Of a DNA stretch of 64,000 bases, positions 39,439 through 47,480 are shown piece by piece. The translations under genes were made by a program, and so were the position numbers. Source of the DNA: JAMXLO01 sp037201625. Lineage in GTDB: Bacteria > Pseudomonadota > Alphaproteobacteria > Acetobacterales > Acetobacteraceae. The DNA lies in NCBI GenBank assembly GCA_037201625.1, contig JBBCGR010000003.1, positions 124,001 to 188,000 of the forward strand. The letters are read 5' to 3'. Below the pieces are notes generated by a model. That model did no database searches, had not been told where the DNA came from, and was given only the letters and a program-made list of their open reading frames with translations. Positions within the stretch are counted from its first letter, which is position 1. Each line of letters begins with the position of its first letter.

Positions 39439-39756
39439 TTATTCGACCGCCACGCCGAGACGCATCGTGGGATGGATCGCGCAGCGCACGGTGAACCGTC
39501 CAGTCCTGTCGAACACCAGATCGATGCTCTTGCCGATCGGCTGCTCGCCCGAATCGAAGCGCTTGGCCGGCGCATCGAGATAGAGGTGGTGGGTGACGCG
39601 GTCGTCGTTCATGACCCGGACGATGGTGCCGGGGTGGATGGTGACGTGGTCGGGTGTGAACTTTCGGTCGTGTTGGCTGATCGCAATGGAATCGGCCGCG
39701 AACGCGATTGTCGCGGCGGCTGCCATCACCAGGACAGACAGAGCGATGCGGACCAA
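39439..39756 (-). CDS. Exported cupredoxin, amicyanin/plastocyanin-like
   Basis: A small blue-copper-type protein, about 105 residues with signal peptide (MVRIALSVLVMAAAATIAFA). Copper ligands can be placed at His in RVTHHLYL and Cys, His and Met in VRCAIHPTMRL. It should carry electrons or copper in the periplasm. No ATG precedes the signal sequence; a TTG at 39756 is the best start and an ATG at 39726 would cut the signal peptide short. It lies 38 bp downstream of a small membrane-protein gene on the same strand. Confidence 0.78.
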   Translation of the reverse strand: MVRIALSVLVMAAAATIAFAADSIAISQHDRKFTPDHVTIHPGTIVRVMNDDRVTHHLYLDAPAKRFDSGEQPIGKSIDLVFDRTGRFTVRCAIHPTMRLGVAVE

Positions 39757-39794
39757 GCGGACCCTGTAGCATGAACGGGCGGGTCCGCAGCTTG

Positions 39795-39959
39795 TCAGAC
39801 AATGGCGGGGAACGCGATTCCCACTGCGGCAAGACCAGCTATGATCAGCCATCCTGCGATTCGCAGCAGGCGCGGCCTCAGATTGGCGGGTTGGCGTGCC
39901 CATGCCGCCACCCCCACACCGGCCGTTAACGCCAGAATCCCGATAAACGCCAGAATCAT
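39795..39959 (-). CDS. Small two-helix membrane protein (54 residues)
   Basis: An unrecognised small protein. It begins MILAFIGILALTAGVGVAAW, then a basic segment ARQPANLRPRLLRIAGW and a second hydrophobic stretch IIAGLAAVGIAFPAIV. Both helices are about 18-20 residues with an arginine-rich turn, expected inside the cell. The ATG at 39959 has aagg seven bases upstream, and an AT-rich stretch beyond it could be a promoter. The cupredoxin gene follows 38 bp downstream, so they may form an operon. A helper for the redox proteins is a guess. Confidence 0.65.
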   Translation of the reverse strand: MILAFIGILALTAGVGVAAWARQPANLRPRLLRIAGWLIIAGLAAVGIAFPAIV

Positions 39960-39966
39960 TACGGCC

Positions 39967-39994
39967 TTACGATTTATTAACGAAAGGATACAAT
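39967..39994 (+). promoter_or_regulatory. Candidate promoter of the DoxX-like gene
   Basis: In a rare AT-rich patch, ttacga (39967-39972) and tacaat (39989-39994) are separated by 16 bp, a plausible sigma-70 -35/-10 pair reading toward the gene at 40082. The same patch lies upstream of the divergent small membrane protein gene. Prediction by eye only. Confidence 0.3.
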
Positions 39995-40081
39995 ACGATT
40001 GGTAAAGGGATGGTTTCAGAACGCCTGGCCATCCAACTTTAATCGGCCCTGGGCATCGCGGGTTGACCTTGAGGGCGCATC

Positions 40082-41113
40082 ATGCAGTTCACCCGGCCTG
40101 GGCCCGGTTCGACCATCCTGCTCATGCTTCCGGCCGGACTTGCCATCGGCAGCACGCCAGCCGTAGCACATGTCAAATGGTTCGCGCCGTACGATGTTGC
40201 GAGCCAGCCCGAGCGGCTGGGACATGTCGTCAGCCCGCTGTTCCTCGAACTCTTCCTGCTGGCACTTCTGACCCTCTGGGTTGCGTGCGCCGTCGAGCGC
40301 ACCTGGCTCGGCCGTACTGTCCAGGGCGCGCTCGATGCGGTGTTCCATGACCTGCGGCTGCGCTCCGACACGCTGATCCGCGCCGGCGTGGCGGCCTTCT
40401 GCATCGCGATCTGGGTGTTCGGGGGCGTCATCCTGACGCCCGAATTGAAGACCTCGGTTGCCGCCACCGGATGGCTGCAGGTCGCAATCGCCATCTGCAC
40501 GCTGTGGTCCTCCACGGTGGCCCTGGCAGGGCTCGGGGTCGTGGTGCTGTTCGTCCAGGGGGTCTGGACCTACGGCGTGTTCCACATGATGGACTATCCG
40601 ATCTTCCTGGGCGCGGCGGCCTACCTGATGATGACCGGCCTGGGGCTGGAGAGCGTGCTCGGCGTGCGGCCGCTGACGGTGGTGCGGTGGGGTGCCGCGG
40701 TGACGCTGATGTGGGCCTCGGTCGAGAAATGGGCCTATCCGGCGTGGAGCCACCCGCTGCTCGCGACACATCCGTCCATCACCTGCGGCTTCAGCCCCGG
40801 CTTCTATATGGCGGCCGCCGGCATCGTGGAGTTCTCCCTGTCGTTTGCGCTGCTGTGGACGCCGCTGATCCGGCGCATCGCAGCGATCGTGCTCGGGTCG
40901 ATGTTCCTGGGCGCGGTGTTCGAGTTCGGCAAGCTCGACGCCATCGGCCATCTGCTGATCATCGTGCTGCTGGTGGTCATCGCCGCGGACGACACGCCGA
41001 CGCGCCGCTGCAGCCTGCCGCTGGTGCCGGCATGGTTCTCCGCTGCGCTCGCGGTCACCGTCGCCGCCTATTACTTCGGGCACGCATTGCTGTTCCACAC
41101 CGGCATCGTGTGA
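40082..41113 (+). CDS. Multi-pass membrane protein, possibly DoxX-like
   Basis: A 343-residue protein. A possible signal anchor (ILLMLPAGLAIG) is followed by HVKWFAPYDVASQPERLGHVVSP and about eight hydrophobic helices. Motifs such as GVVVLFVQGVWTYGVFHMMDYPIF and LGAVFEFGKLDAIGHLLIIV show conserved-looking His residues in membranes. Layout is reminiscent of the DoxX/MauE superfamily of quinone or disulfide-linked membrane proteins, but I cannot assign it firmly. It is divergent from the 54-residue membrane protein and convergent with the hybrid kinase; 255 bp after it holds nothing recognisable. Confidence 0.75.
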   Translation: MQFTRPGPGSTILLMLPAGLAIGSTPAVAHVKWFAPYDVASQPERLGHVVSPLFLELFLLALLTLWVACAVERTWLGRTVQGALDAVFHDLRLRSDTLIRAGVAAFCIAIWVFGGVILTPELKTSVAATGWLQVAIAICTLWSSTVALAGLGVVVLFVQGVWTYGVFHMMDYPIFLGAAAYLMMTGLGLESVLGVRPLTVVRWGAAVTLMWASVEKWAYPAWSHPLLATHPSITCGFSPGFYMAAAGIVEFSLSFALLWTPLIRRIAAIVLGSMFLGAVFEFGKLDAIGHLLIIVLLVVIAADDTPTRRCSLPLVPAWFSAALAVTVAAYYFGHALLFHTGIV

Positions 41114-41368
41114 CGCCGGCGGGGTGCCGCCTGCTCCACCGCCGCAGCTTCAGCGTCAGACCCAGGCATCGCAGACCCGCAGGACGATGGGAGCGGCGCC
41201 GACAGGGCGCAGATCATGGCGAAGCGGCACGGCGGACGATCGAGCGCCCCGCCGCCGCTGCGTTCCCGCGTCCATCACTGCGACGATGCGGGTCCTGAGC
41301 GGTCCATCCGCGCGGCACCCATCGGCGCCGAAGGACGTTGCGGCGACCCATCGGCGCGTTTCGACAGA

Positions 41369-43030
41369 TCAGGGAACCGGGGCGAACACGGCCTGGGGCA
41401 GAGGAAACGTCAGGGTCCAGTTGGTGCCATGATCGGAGACGACCGTGGCCGAGCCACCGATCTGTTCCATCAGGCGCCGCACCAATCCGACGCCATGCCG
41501 CTTGCTGCCGGCGGCTTCGGAGAAGCCTATGCCATCATCCGAGAATACCAGCGTGGCGACATTGGTGATCTGATCCGAGTGGGCCGATACCGAAATGGAC
41601 CCGTCGCCGGTGGGGAACGCGTGGGCGTAGCTGTTCGCGACCAGTTCCGACGTAATCAGGCCCAATGCGGTGACCATATCCAGATCGAGCGTCATCGGCT
41701 GTGCGTCGCAGGTCAGTCCGATCCTGGGATGCTCCGTACCCTCCAGGGCCTGGAAGCTCGAACAGAGCGAGGTGAGGTATCGTCCGAAGTCGATCGTTCG
41801 ACTGAGGCCGGTTCCGAGCAGGTGCTCATAGACCTGGGCCAGAGCCATGACCCTGCGGGCGATCGCGCCCATGCCCTCGATGCCGGCGGGGTCCGTGGTC
41901 ATCTCGATCTGCCTGCTGAGCATCCCAAAGACAAGCTGGAGGTTGTTGCGCACACGATGTTGCAATTCCCGCGCAAGGACACCTCTCTCCTCGAGGACGG
42001 CCGACTTCGCCAACAGCAGGCGATCCTTGTCGGCTACCATGTCCTGCATGCGGGCAACCGCGCTTTGGAGTGCGGCATTGCGCTTTCCGGTGTTGACCGC
42101 CTCCGCGATCACGTTGGCAAAGCCGGTCAGGAAGTTGATGTCGTGCTGATCGTAGTTATGCTGTGTTGGGCTGTCGATCTCCAGGACACCGTACGGCTGG
42201 CCCTCCTTCTTGATCACGACATCGACGGTCGAGATGATCCCGTGTTCCGCGTAGAAGCTCGGCAATACGAACGATGTGTCCTTGCTGAGGTCGTCGCAGA
42301 TCACCGGCAGCCCCGTCGTGAAGGCGCGCCCCTGGGGGGACGTCTCATCGGCCCGCGAAACGACCTCACCAATAACCCCGGCATGCCATCCGATCCCGGC
42401 TTCCACCAGAAGATCGTTCTCATCGGTACGGTAGCGACAGATCTTGCAGAACGGCACCCCGAGACTGGCAGCACAAACGCGGGCGGCTTCGGTCAACACT
42501 TTCCCGAGATCGCTCTCGCCGAGTGCGAAGCTGCCGAATGCTGCCAGAGCCTCCTGCTGACGACGAAGCTTCCTGATCTCATCGGATCGGCTGGCGACCG
42601 AGCCATCGTGGGGCAGTCCGTTCAATAGAGTGAACCCTCCAGGAAATGGTTCGTCGGTTTCGCCGGTGCTGACGATCCGTTCGACGATCCTCAATCCACG
42701 GACAACGTCCTCGGCTCGGTATGGCTTGACGATAAGCGCGTCGCCATCGGCAATCGTCAGGTGATTATGGCTGCCATGGCCCGAAGCGTAGAGAATCCCC
42801 ATACGCCCCTGGCCCCTGAGCCGGGCGGCGATTTCGGTGCCGCAACCGCCATTCGCCAAGGCAAGATCCAGGATCGCCAGATCGGGCTTATGATGTTCGC
42901 CGAGAGCGATCGCCTGTTCCACCGTGCGAGCGATGCCACAGACGGCATAACCGCCCGCAATGAGGCTCTCTTCGAGCATGTCGGCCATAAGGAGGTCGTC
43001 TTCGGCTATCATGACGGTCGCCATTGACAT
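41369..43030 (-). CDS. Receiver-GAF-HisKA_2 sensor kinase
   Basis: A soluble 553-residue kinase with unusual order: receiver domain first (residues 4-120, phospho-acceptor Asp55 in LAILDLALANG), GAF domain (about 165-315), then HisKA_2/HWE-type core with His358 in LARELQHRVRNNLQLV and HATPase (VANSYAHAF, DDGIGF, GVGLVRRL). HisKA_2 kinases often serve general stress or light responses in alphaproteobacteria. The receiver has high similarity to the separate receiver gene at 43.5 kb, including a shared FPxGFxLL tail. Two start ATGs two codons apart exist; the first is used. Confidence 0.88.
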   Translation of the reverse strand: MSMATVMIAEDDLLMADMLEESLIAGGYAVCGIARTVEQAIALGEHHKPDLAILDLALANGGCGTEIAARLRGQGRMGILYASGHGSHNHLTIADGDALIVKPYRAEDVVRGLRIVERIVSTGETDEPFPGGFTLLNGLPHDGSVASRSDEIRKLRRQQEALAAFGSFALGESDLGKVLTEAARVCAASLGVPFCKICRYRTDENDLLVEAGIGWHAGVIGEVVSRADETSPQGRAFTTGLPVICDDLSKDTSFVLPSFYAEHGIISTVDVVIKKEGQPYGVLEIDSPTQHNYDQHDINFLTGFANVIAEAVNTGKRNAALQSAVARMQDMVADKDRLLLAKSAVLEERGVLARELQHRVRNNLQLVFGMLSRQIEMTTDPAGIEGMGAIARRVMALAQVYEHLLGTGLSRTIDFGRYLTSLCSSFQALEGTEHPRIGLTCDAQPMTLDLDMVTALGLITSELVANSYAHAFPTGDGSISVSAHSDQITNVATLVFSDDGIGFSEAAGSKRHGVGLVRRLMEQIGGSATVVSDHGTNWTLTFPLPQAVFAPVP

Positions 43031-43500
43031 TACCCCACTGCGAGGCGGCGACCCGCCGCGAGGCGCTAGCTAAGGGAACAGGCCCCCCACATTAACGGAG
43101 CGAATGCTAACGAGAGGTTAACAAGGGGCCGCGATGAGTGGATGAATCGTGAAGGTTCCTTCGAGCGGCGCTAGAGCAGATTCCGTTCGTGTAGGCTCAC
43201 GGAATCCGCTCTAGCTCGTTGTCTGAGAGCGTGATTCACCGCTCCGGTGATTCCACCTGTACGGATCACGCTCTGGGCGATGAGGGGTGCGCGTTGCAAC
43301 AGGAGGCGTCGGAACAGGGGCGGCAATCAGTCCGACCTTCCATGGCGCTCCGCAGATGCAGATCGAGTAGCGGCTCCGGCGGTCCATAGGGCGCCCATAC
43401 AAGGGTGGATGCACCGATCGCGTCGCTCCAGGCACGCGCGGTTGCCAAATTCCGCGGACGTTATCGGATCGTAAAGCAGTCATACGGTAGCTTCAGTCGC
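43031..43500. other. Non-coding region between divergent receiver genes
   Basis: About 470 bp. It contains copy B of the compound palindromic repeat (43171-43275) and otherwise no recognisable gene; an in-frame extension of the downstream receiver gene to 43405 is possible. Sequence near 43085-43130 is AT-richer (cattaacggagcgaatgctaacgag in two parts) and could hold the kinase promoter. Confidence 0.55.
43171..43275. repeat. Compound palindromic repeat, copy B
   Basis: Second 105-bp copy of the element at 33418-33522. Module 1 is agagcagattccgt ... acggaatccgctct (near-perfect dyad), module 2 is agagcgtgat ... atcacgctct with inner tcaccgctccggtga. Stems are better paired here than in copy A. 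It lies between two divergent, related receiver-domain genes. Confidence 0.88.
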
Positions 43501-44118
43501 ATGGCACACCGTTGGCGTACGTCATCACTCACGGCCCGTCGCCGGTACGAGCAATCCAGGCAGTTTCACGCATTGGCCCTTACAGCGACAACCGCAGACA
43601 CTTTCGATGCGCTGAACCGGTTGGCTGAGCGGTACGCAAAGCTCGCGGCAGAGAGCGGTCAGACCGAGCAGGGTGTACTCAAGGTTCTGATCGCCGAAGA
43701 TGACCTGATGATGGCCGACATGATCGAGGAGATCCTTACTACGCACGGGTATGAGGTCTGCGGCATTGCCCGGACGGTCGCCGAGGCGATCGGACTGGGG
43801 TCGATCCACCAGCCCGATCTCGCGGTGCTCGATCTGCGACTTGCCGGAAGCGGGCTTGGCACGGAGGTTGCTGCCCAACTCGGCAAACTCGGCCGGCTTG
43901 GTGTCTTGTATGCCACTGGCAACGCGTCGGACATCAGGCTTACCATGGCCGATGGCGACGCCTGCCTCGCCAAACCGTACCGCCCCAGCGAACTCCTCCG
44001 CAGCTTACAACTCGTCATCGATATCGTGGTAAGCGGCGAGGCGACGCCACCATTCCCCAAGGGCTTCCATGTGTTGCGGACGCCGGCCGCCTCGGTTTTG
44101 GAGAGCCATCATATCTGA
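43501..44118 (+). CDS. Single-domain response regulator with helical N-terminal extension
   Basis: A 205-residue protein. Residues about 10-55 form a charged helical module (RRRYEQSRQFHALAL ... LAERYAKLAAES) like short uncharacterised alphaproteobacterial proteins. The receiver domain follows (LIAEDDLMMADMIEEIL, phospho-acceptor Asp111 in LAVLDLRLAG, Lys in CLAKPYRPSEL). There is no output domain. It closely resembles the receiver of the kinase at 41.4-43.0 kb and may accept phosphate from it. ATG 43501 chosen; a further in-frame ATG exists at 43405. Confidence 0.82.
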   Translation: MAHRWRTSSLTARRRYEQSRQFHALALTATTADTFDALNRLAERYAKLAAESGQTEQGVLKVLIAEDDLMMADMIEEILTTHGYEVCGIARTVAEAIGLGSIHQPDLAVLDLRLAGSGLGTEVAAQLGKLGRLGVLYATGNASDIRLTMADGDACLAKPYRPSELLRSLQLVIDIVVSGEATPPFPKGFHVLRTPAASVLESHHI

Positions 44119-44478
44119 TGTGTCCTTCCGGGGATGACCCTGTGCATCAGGGCGCTGCGTCGTAGAGGGCACCGTTCGTCGATCGCGATGCCAGGGCTGT
44201 CGGCCGTTATTCGGTGCTTCGGCGGTGTCTGCCTTGAGGACCGGGAGGGATTTTCGCCGGTCTGTCCCTTGCTTCGCCGCCCACCAGCATTCGATAGCCG
44301 GCGCGCAATGGCGGGAACGTCGCCGTCGATCATCCCTGCCATCGCGATATCCGTTGACAGCGGCTGTCCGTTCGGCACCTCTGTATTCAGCGCTGTGGAT
44401 TAAGCGGCGACTCGAACCGGCTAGGTCCGCGCCGACAATCGGTTGGCCCTTTGAGCGCATCCGACAGGAGCCATCTGA
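44119..44478. other. Gene-free stretch
   Basis: About 360 bp with short open frames on both strands but no protein-like sequence or repeat I can support. Confidence 0.5.
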
Positions 44479-44625
44479 ATGCCTGGCGTCATCAAGATGT
44501 CCATTCCGAAATCCAAGCTGGTCAGCCTCCCCAAGACGGCGGCACTGACCAAGGCGCAAGCCGAGCACAAGGCATGGCTCAAGGCCCGCGGGATCAAGGT
44601 GTCAAAGAACGCGCTTCGTACTTGA
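44479..44625 (+). CDS. Small basic protein (48 residues), unknown
   Basis: The product begins MPGVIKMSIPKSKLVSLPK and continues TAALTKAQAEHKAWLKARGI. It is lysine-rich, with a short amphipathic helix likely in the middle. A ribosome site ggag lies nine bases before the ATG, and codon use is like that of neighbours. No family recognised. It could also be spurious, but the good start region and strongly biased composition favour a real gene. Confidence 0.5.
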   Translation: MPGVIKMSIPKSKLVSLPKTAALTKAQAEHKAWLKARGIKVSKNALRT

Positions 44626-44766
44626 CGGCGACGCGGCATTTCGCGCCGGTGCTCCGTCGGCCAGCCACGGATGTTGGGTTACCAGATAGCGCGATGTGCC
44701 CTCCGGCGCGCGGTAGCCGGACCGCATGGGGAGAGACACCACAGAGGATGACCTTGCGTTAGGCCG

Positions 44767-45114
44767 ATGATGCCAAACGACTCCCGCCCGCCGGATATCG
44801 GAAACAGTCTCTCCGCCTACGATCGGACGGAGGTAGCCGCGGCCATGAGCCTGTTGCCAGGCAAATGGTCGGCACAATTCGAGAAGGGGCCGAATGGAGA
44901 ATCATATGCGTGGCTCGGCCCTGCCGGCGGTGATGCCCGCAATCCAGCATTTCTGGTCAGGCGCCGGCATGATTCGGTCGTGCTGGCAGATCGCATCACC
45001 GATCCGCAGCGGACCCAGGTGAGCCAGCATCACGGCATGACGATGGCGATGCGGGTTGTGTTCGCATCTGTACTAAGATTTTACTCCACGACGGACCACC
45101 GCAGCAGAAAATAG
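44767..45114 (+). CDS. Hypothetical protein (115 residues)
   Basis: No recognised family. The central part MSLLPGKWSAQFEKGPNGESYAWLGPAGG is balanced in composition and protein-like; the tail after residue 100 is serine/arginine-rich. The first of two adjacent ATG codons is used and the ribosome site is weak. It stands alone, with 184 bp downstream before a convergent dehydrogenase gene. Confidence 0.45.
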   Translation: MMPNDSRPPDIGNSLSAYDRTEVAAAMSLLPGKWSAQFEKGPNGESYAWLGPAGGDARNPAFLVRRRHDSVVLADRITDPQRTQVSQHHGMTMAMRVVFASVLRFYSTTDHRSRK

Positions 45115-45298
45115 TGCCAACTGGGCGCTGATACGGCTTCACAACCGACCGTGCCTGTCGCGTCGATCTGCACGGAGGGGCCAACGCGTGGCCTCCCAGG
45201 CGCGCGAGGCGAGGTCCGGATGGGACGCCGGCGGCCCCTCACAATTGGCGAAGTCCACCGGCGTCCCACCCTGCGTGATCACGCGCTGGCTCCCCCGC

Positions 45299-46309
45299 CT
45301 ACCATCCCTCCGGCGCAATGACGTTCTGCGGCTTCGGCCCCAGCAGCGCCGCCCGCATCGTTTCTGCCGCGAGACGCCGCGTGTCCTCCCAGGCCTGCGG
45401 CGAGAAGAACGCCGCGTGCGGTGTGATGATCAGCCGTCCCTCCGCCCAGGGCTCCCGCGCACGGTACGCGCGGATCAGTTCCGGCACCGGCTCGACCGGC
45501 GGCTCCACGGGCACCACGTCCAGCCCCACCCCCGCCAGGTGCCCGCTCTTCAGCGCCGCCGCCAGCGCGTCGATGTCGATGATCGGACCGCGCGCCGTGT
45601 TCACCACCACGGCACCCTTCGGCAGCAGCGCAAGCTCGGCCGCGCCCACCAGCCCGCGCGTCTCCGGCGTCAGCGGCGCATGGACGCTCAGCGTGTCGGT
45701 CTGCCGCAACAGCTCCTCCAGCGTGCGTGCCCGGCCGATCCCCAGCCCAAGCTCCACCCCGTTCGGCAGATGCGGGTCGAACATCACGACGCGGCAGCCC
45801 AGCGCCTTGGCCCGCAGCGCCACCGCGGTGCCGATGCGGCCCATGCCGATGATGCCGAAGGTCTGCACCCCCATGCGCTTCACCAGCGGGTCGCGCACGT
45901 AGGTCCACGCCGCCGGCGGCTCTTTCCGCTGCAACTCGTGGTGCAGCAGCAGCCCCCGCCGCAGCGCCAGCGCCAGCGCGATCGCGTGGTCCGCCACCTC
46001 GGTCGTGCCGTAGTCCGGCACGTTCAGCACCATCACCTGCCGCTCATGCGCGGCCTTGCGGTCGATGCCATCATAGCCCACGCCCATCCGGCACACCGCG
46101 CGCAGCCTGGTGAAGCGCGCCAGGTCGGCCGCCGATGCCCGGAAGCGCATGATCATCAGCCCATCGGCCGCGGCGCACAGATCGTCCGGCAGGTCGGCGA
46201 GCGACTTGGCGGGGCCGGGCAGCACCACGCGCACGTCCGGGCCGAACACCTCGCGCTCGACGCTATCGTCCCCGTAGACGTTCTCCGAATACAGCACCGT
46301 GACCGGCAT
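45299..46309 (-). CDS. D-isomer-specific 2-hydroxyacid dehydrogenase
   Basis: A 336-residue NAD-dependent dehydrogenase of the C-terminal-binding-protein/phosphoglycerate dehydrogenase family. The catalytic Arg is in LRAVCRMGVGYDGID, the Rossmann motif is GIIGMGRIGTAVALRAKALG, NTARGPIIDIDAL holds the Arg/NAD contact, and the catalytic His is in LIITPHAAFFSPQA. The substrate, a 2-keto or 2-hydroxy acid, is unknown. ATG 46309 begins MPVTVLYSENV; open frame upstream overlaps the next gene. It is divergent from the secreted protein gene at 46425. Confidence 0.88.
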   Translation of the reverse strand: MPVTVLYSENVYGDDSVEREVFGPDVRVVLPGPAKSLADLPDDLCAAADGLMIMRFRASAADLARFTRLRAVCRMGVGYDGIDRKAAHERQVMVLNVPDYGTTEVADHAIALALALRRGLLLHHELQRKEPPAAWTYVRDPLVKRMGVQTFGIIGMGRIGTAVALRAKALGCRVVMFDPHLPNGVELGLGIGRARTLEELLRQTDTLSVHAPLTPETRGLVGAAELALLPKGAVVVNTARGPIIDIDALAAALKSGHLAGVGLDVVPVEPPVEPVPELIRAYRAREPWAEGRLIITPHAAFFSPQAWEDTRRLAAETMRAALLGPKPQNVIAPEGW

Positions 46310-46424
46310 CGTTTCCCCCACCTGCAAACGCCGGCCAACAGTTGCCAGCCACTCACTGCGCGCGCAAGTTCGTCGCGAAGCCGCGGTCCCGGCCGGCATG
46401 GAAGCCGCGGCAGGAGGCATCCCT

Positions 46425-47312
46425 ATGCTGGCTCGAATCGTGGCGCTGCTGGCGTTCCTGGTCCCATGCCTCGCGCATGCCGCGACACCGGAAGCCGTCG
46501 CCAGCGCGACATCGGCCATGATGGCGGCGTGCCGGGAGGCCGGCGGAAAGCCATCGCTCTCGGCCGGCTATGAAACGGCCGTGGACCTCAACGGCGACGG
46601 CCAGGCCGACTACATCCTCGACAGCAATCACCTGAAATGCGGCGGCGCCGTGCTGCCGTTCTGCGGTGCCTCGGGCGGCTGCCTGTCCGAGATATTCGTC
46701 TCCGGCCCCGCCGGCTATCGCCGTGCCTTCTCGGACAATGTCTACGGCTTCACGATCGACCGGTCGGCGCGTCTGCCGGCCCTCCGCGTCAGTTGGCACG
46801 GCTTCCACTGCAATCGCACGGGCGCAGAGGGATGCAATCAGACGCTGGTCTGGAATGGCAGGGAATTCGTGGCAGCGAGCGGACCGGCACGTCCGCCGGC
46901 CCCGGCCAGGACCGTGCCGTCCGAGCCGCGGAGCAACTGGGCGCTCCGGCGAACGGGCGCGGCAACGACGATCGCCTTCGTGACGGGGCAGGGCCCGCTG
47001 CGGGAGCTGTCGTTCATCTGCTACCGCGGACAGCCCTATGCGGCCGTCATCTTCCGCCAGTCGCAATCCTTCGATGTCGGCACCATGACCGCAACGCTGG
47101 CGGGACGGCAGGTCACCTTCGCGCTGCAACGCCAGCCGGACTACCCCCTCACCTATGCCGGTGCGGTCGGCACCACTGACCTGCCGCGTCTCGTCGCCCG
47201 CGCTTCCGGCGACATCGTCCTGGCGCTGAACGGCGCGCCGCTCGCCACGCTGCCGCTCGACGCGGCCGCGGCCACGGTCCGCACGGCGCTCGAACCGTGT
47301 TTCCGTTTCTGA
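46425..47312 (+). CDS. Exported hypothetical protein, cysteine-rich N-terminal half
   Basis: A 295-residue protein with a signal peptide (MLARIVALLAFLVPCLAHA, cleavage near AHA-AT). The mature part has a VDLNGDGQADYIL segment that resembles a calcium-binding or FG-GAP-like loop, and several cysteines (CGGAVLPFCGASGGC, HCNRTGAEGCNQ) that could form disulfides in the periplasm. The second half has repeated short strand-like segments. No family recognised. The ATG has ggagg eleven bases upstream. Its stop falls in a 20-bp tandem duplication. Confidence 0.75.
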   Translation: MLARIVALLAFLVPCLAHAATPEAVASATSAMMAACREAGGKPSLSAGYETAVDLNGDGQADYILDSNHLKCGGAVLPFCGASGGCLSEIFVSGPAGYRRAFSDNVYGFTIDRSARLPALRVSWHGFHCNRTGAEGCNQTLVWNGREFVAASGPARPPAPARTVPSEPRSNWALRRTGAATTIAFVTGQGPLRELSFICYRGQPYAAVIFRQSQSFDVGTMTATLAGRQVTFALQRQPDYPLTYAGAVGTTDLPRLVARASGDIVLALNGAPLATLPLDAAAATVRTALEPCFRF

Positions 47313-47334
47313 GGCCGTGTTTCCGTTTCTGAGG
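47295..47334. repeat. 20-bp perfect tandem duplication on a stop codon
   Basis: The unit ccgtgtttccgtttctgagg occurs at 47295-47314 and 47315-47334. The first copy contains the last codons and TGA (47310-47312) of the exported-protein gene; the second lies just past it. The gene end is unchanged. Confidence 0.95.
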
Positions 47335-47480
47335 CGGATGCTCGGGCCGTCTGCGTCAGCCTCCGCGTGGACTCCCGAGGGCGTCATGGCGGCCGCGATC
47401 CTGCCAGCAGCGAAACAGTTGCCAGCCGCCCGCCCGTCGCGCAAGTTCCGCCCGTCGCGCGACCCCGAAAGGACCCGCCC

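Noticed and set aside
44134..44403. Overlapping 89-codon frames on both strands
   Set aside because: Neither has a ribosome site, protein-like composition or context; at most one could be real and nothing decides.
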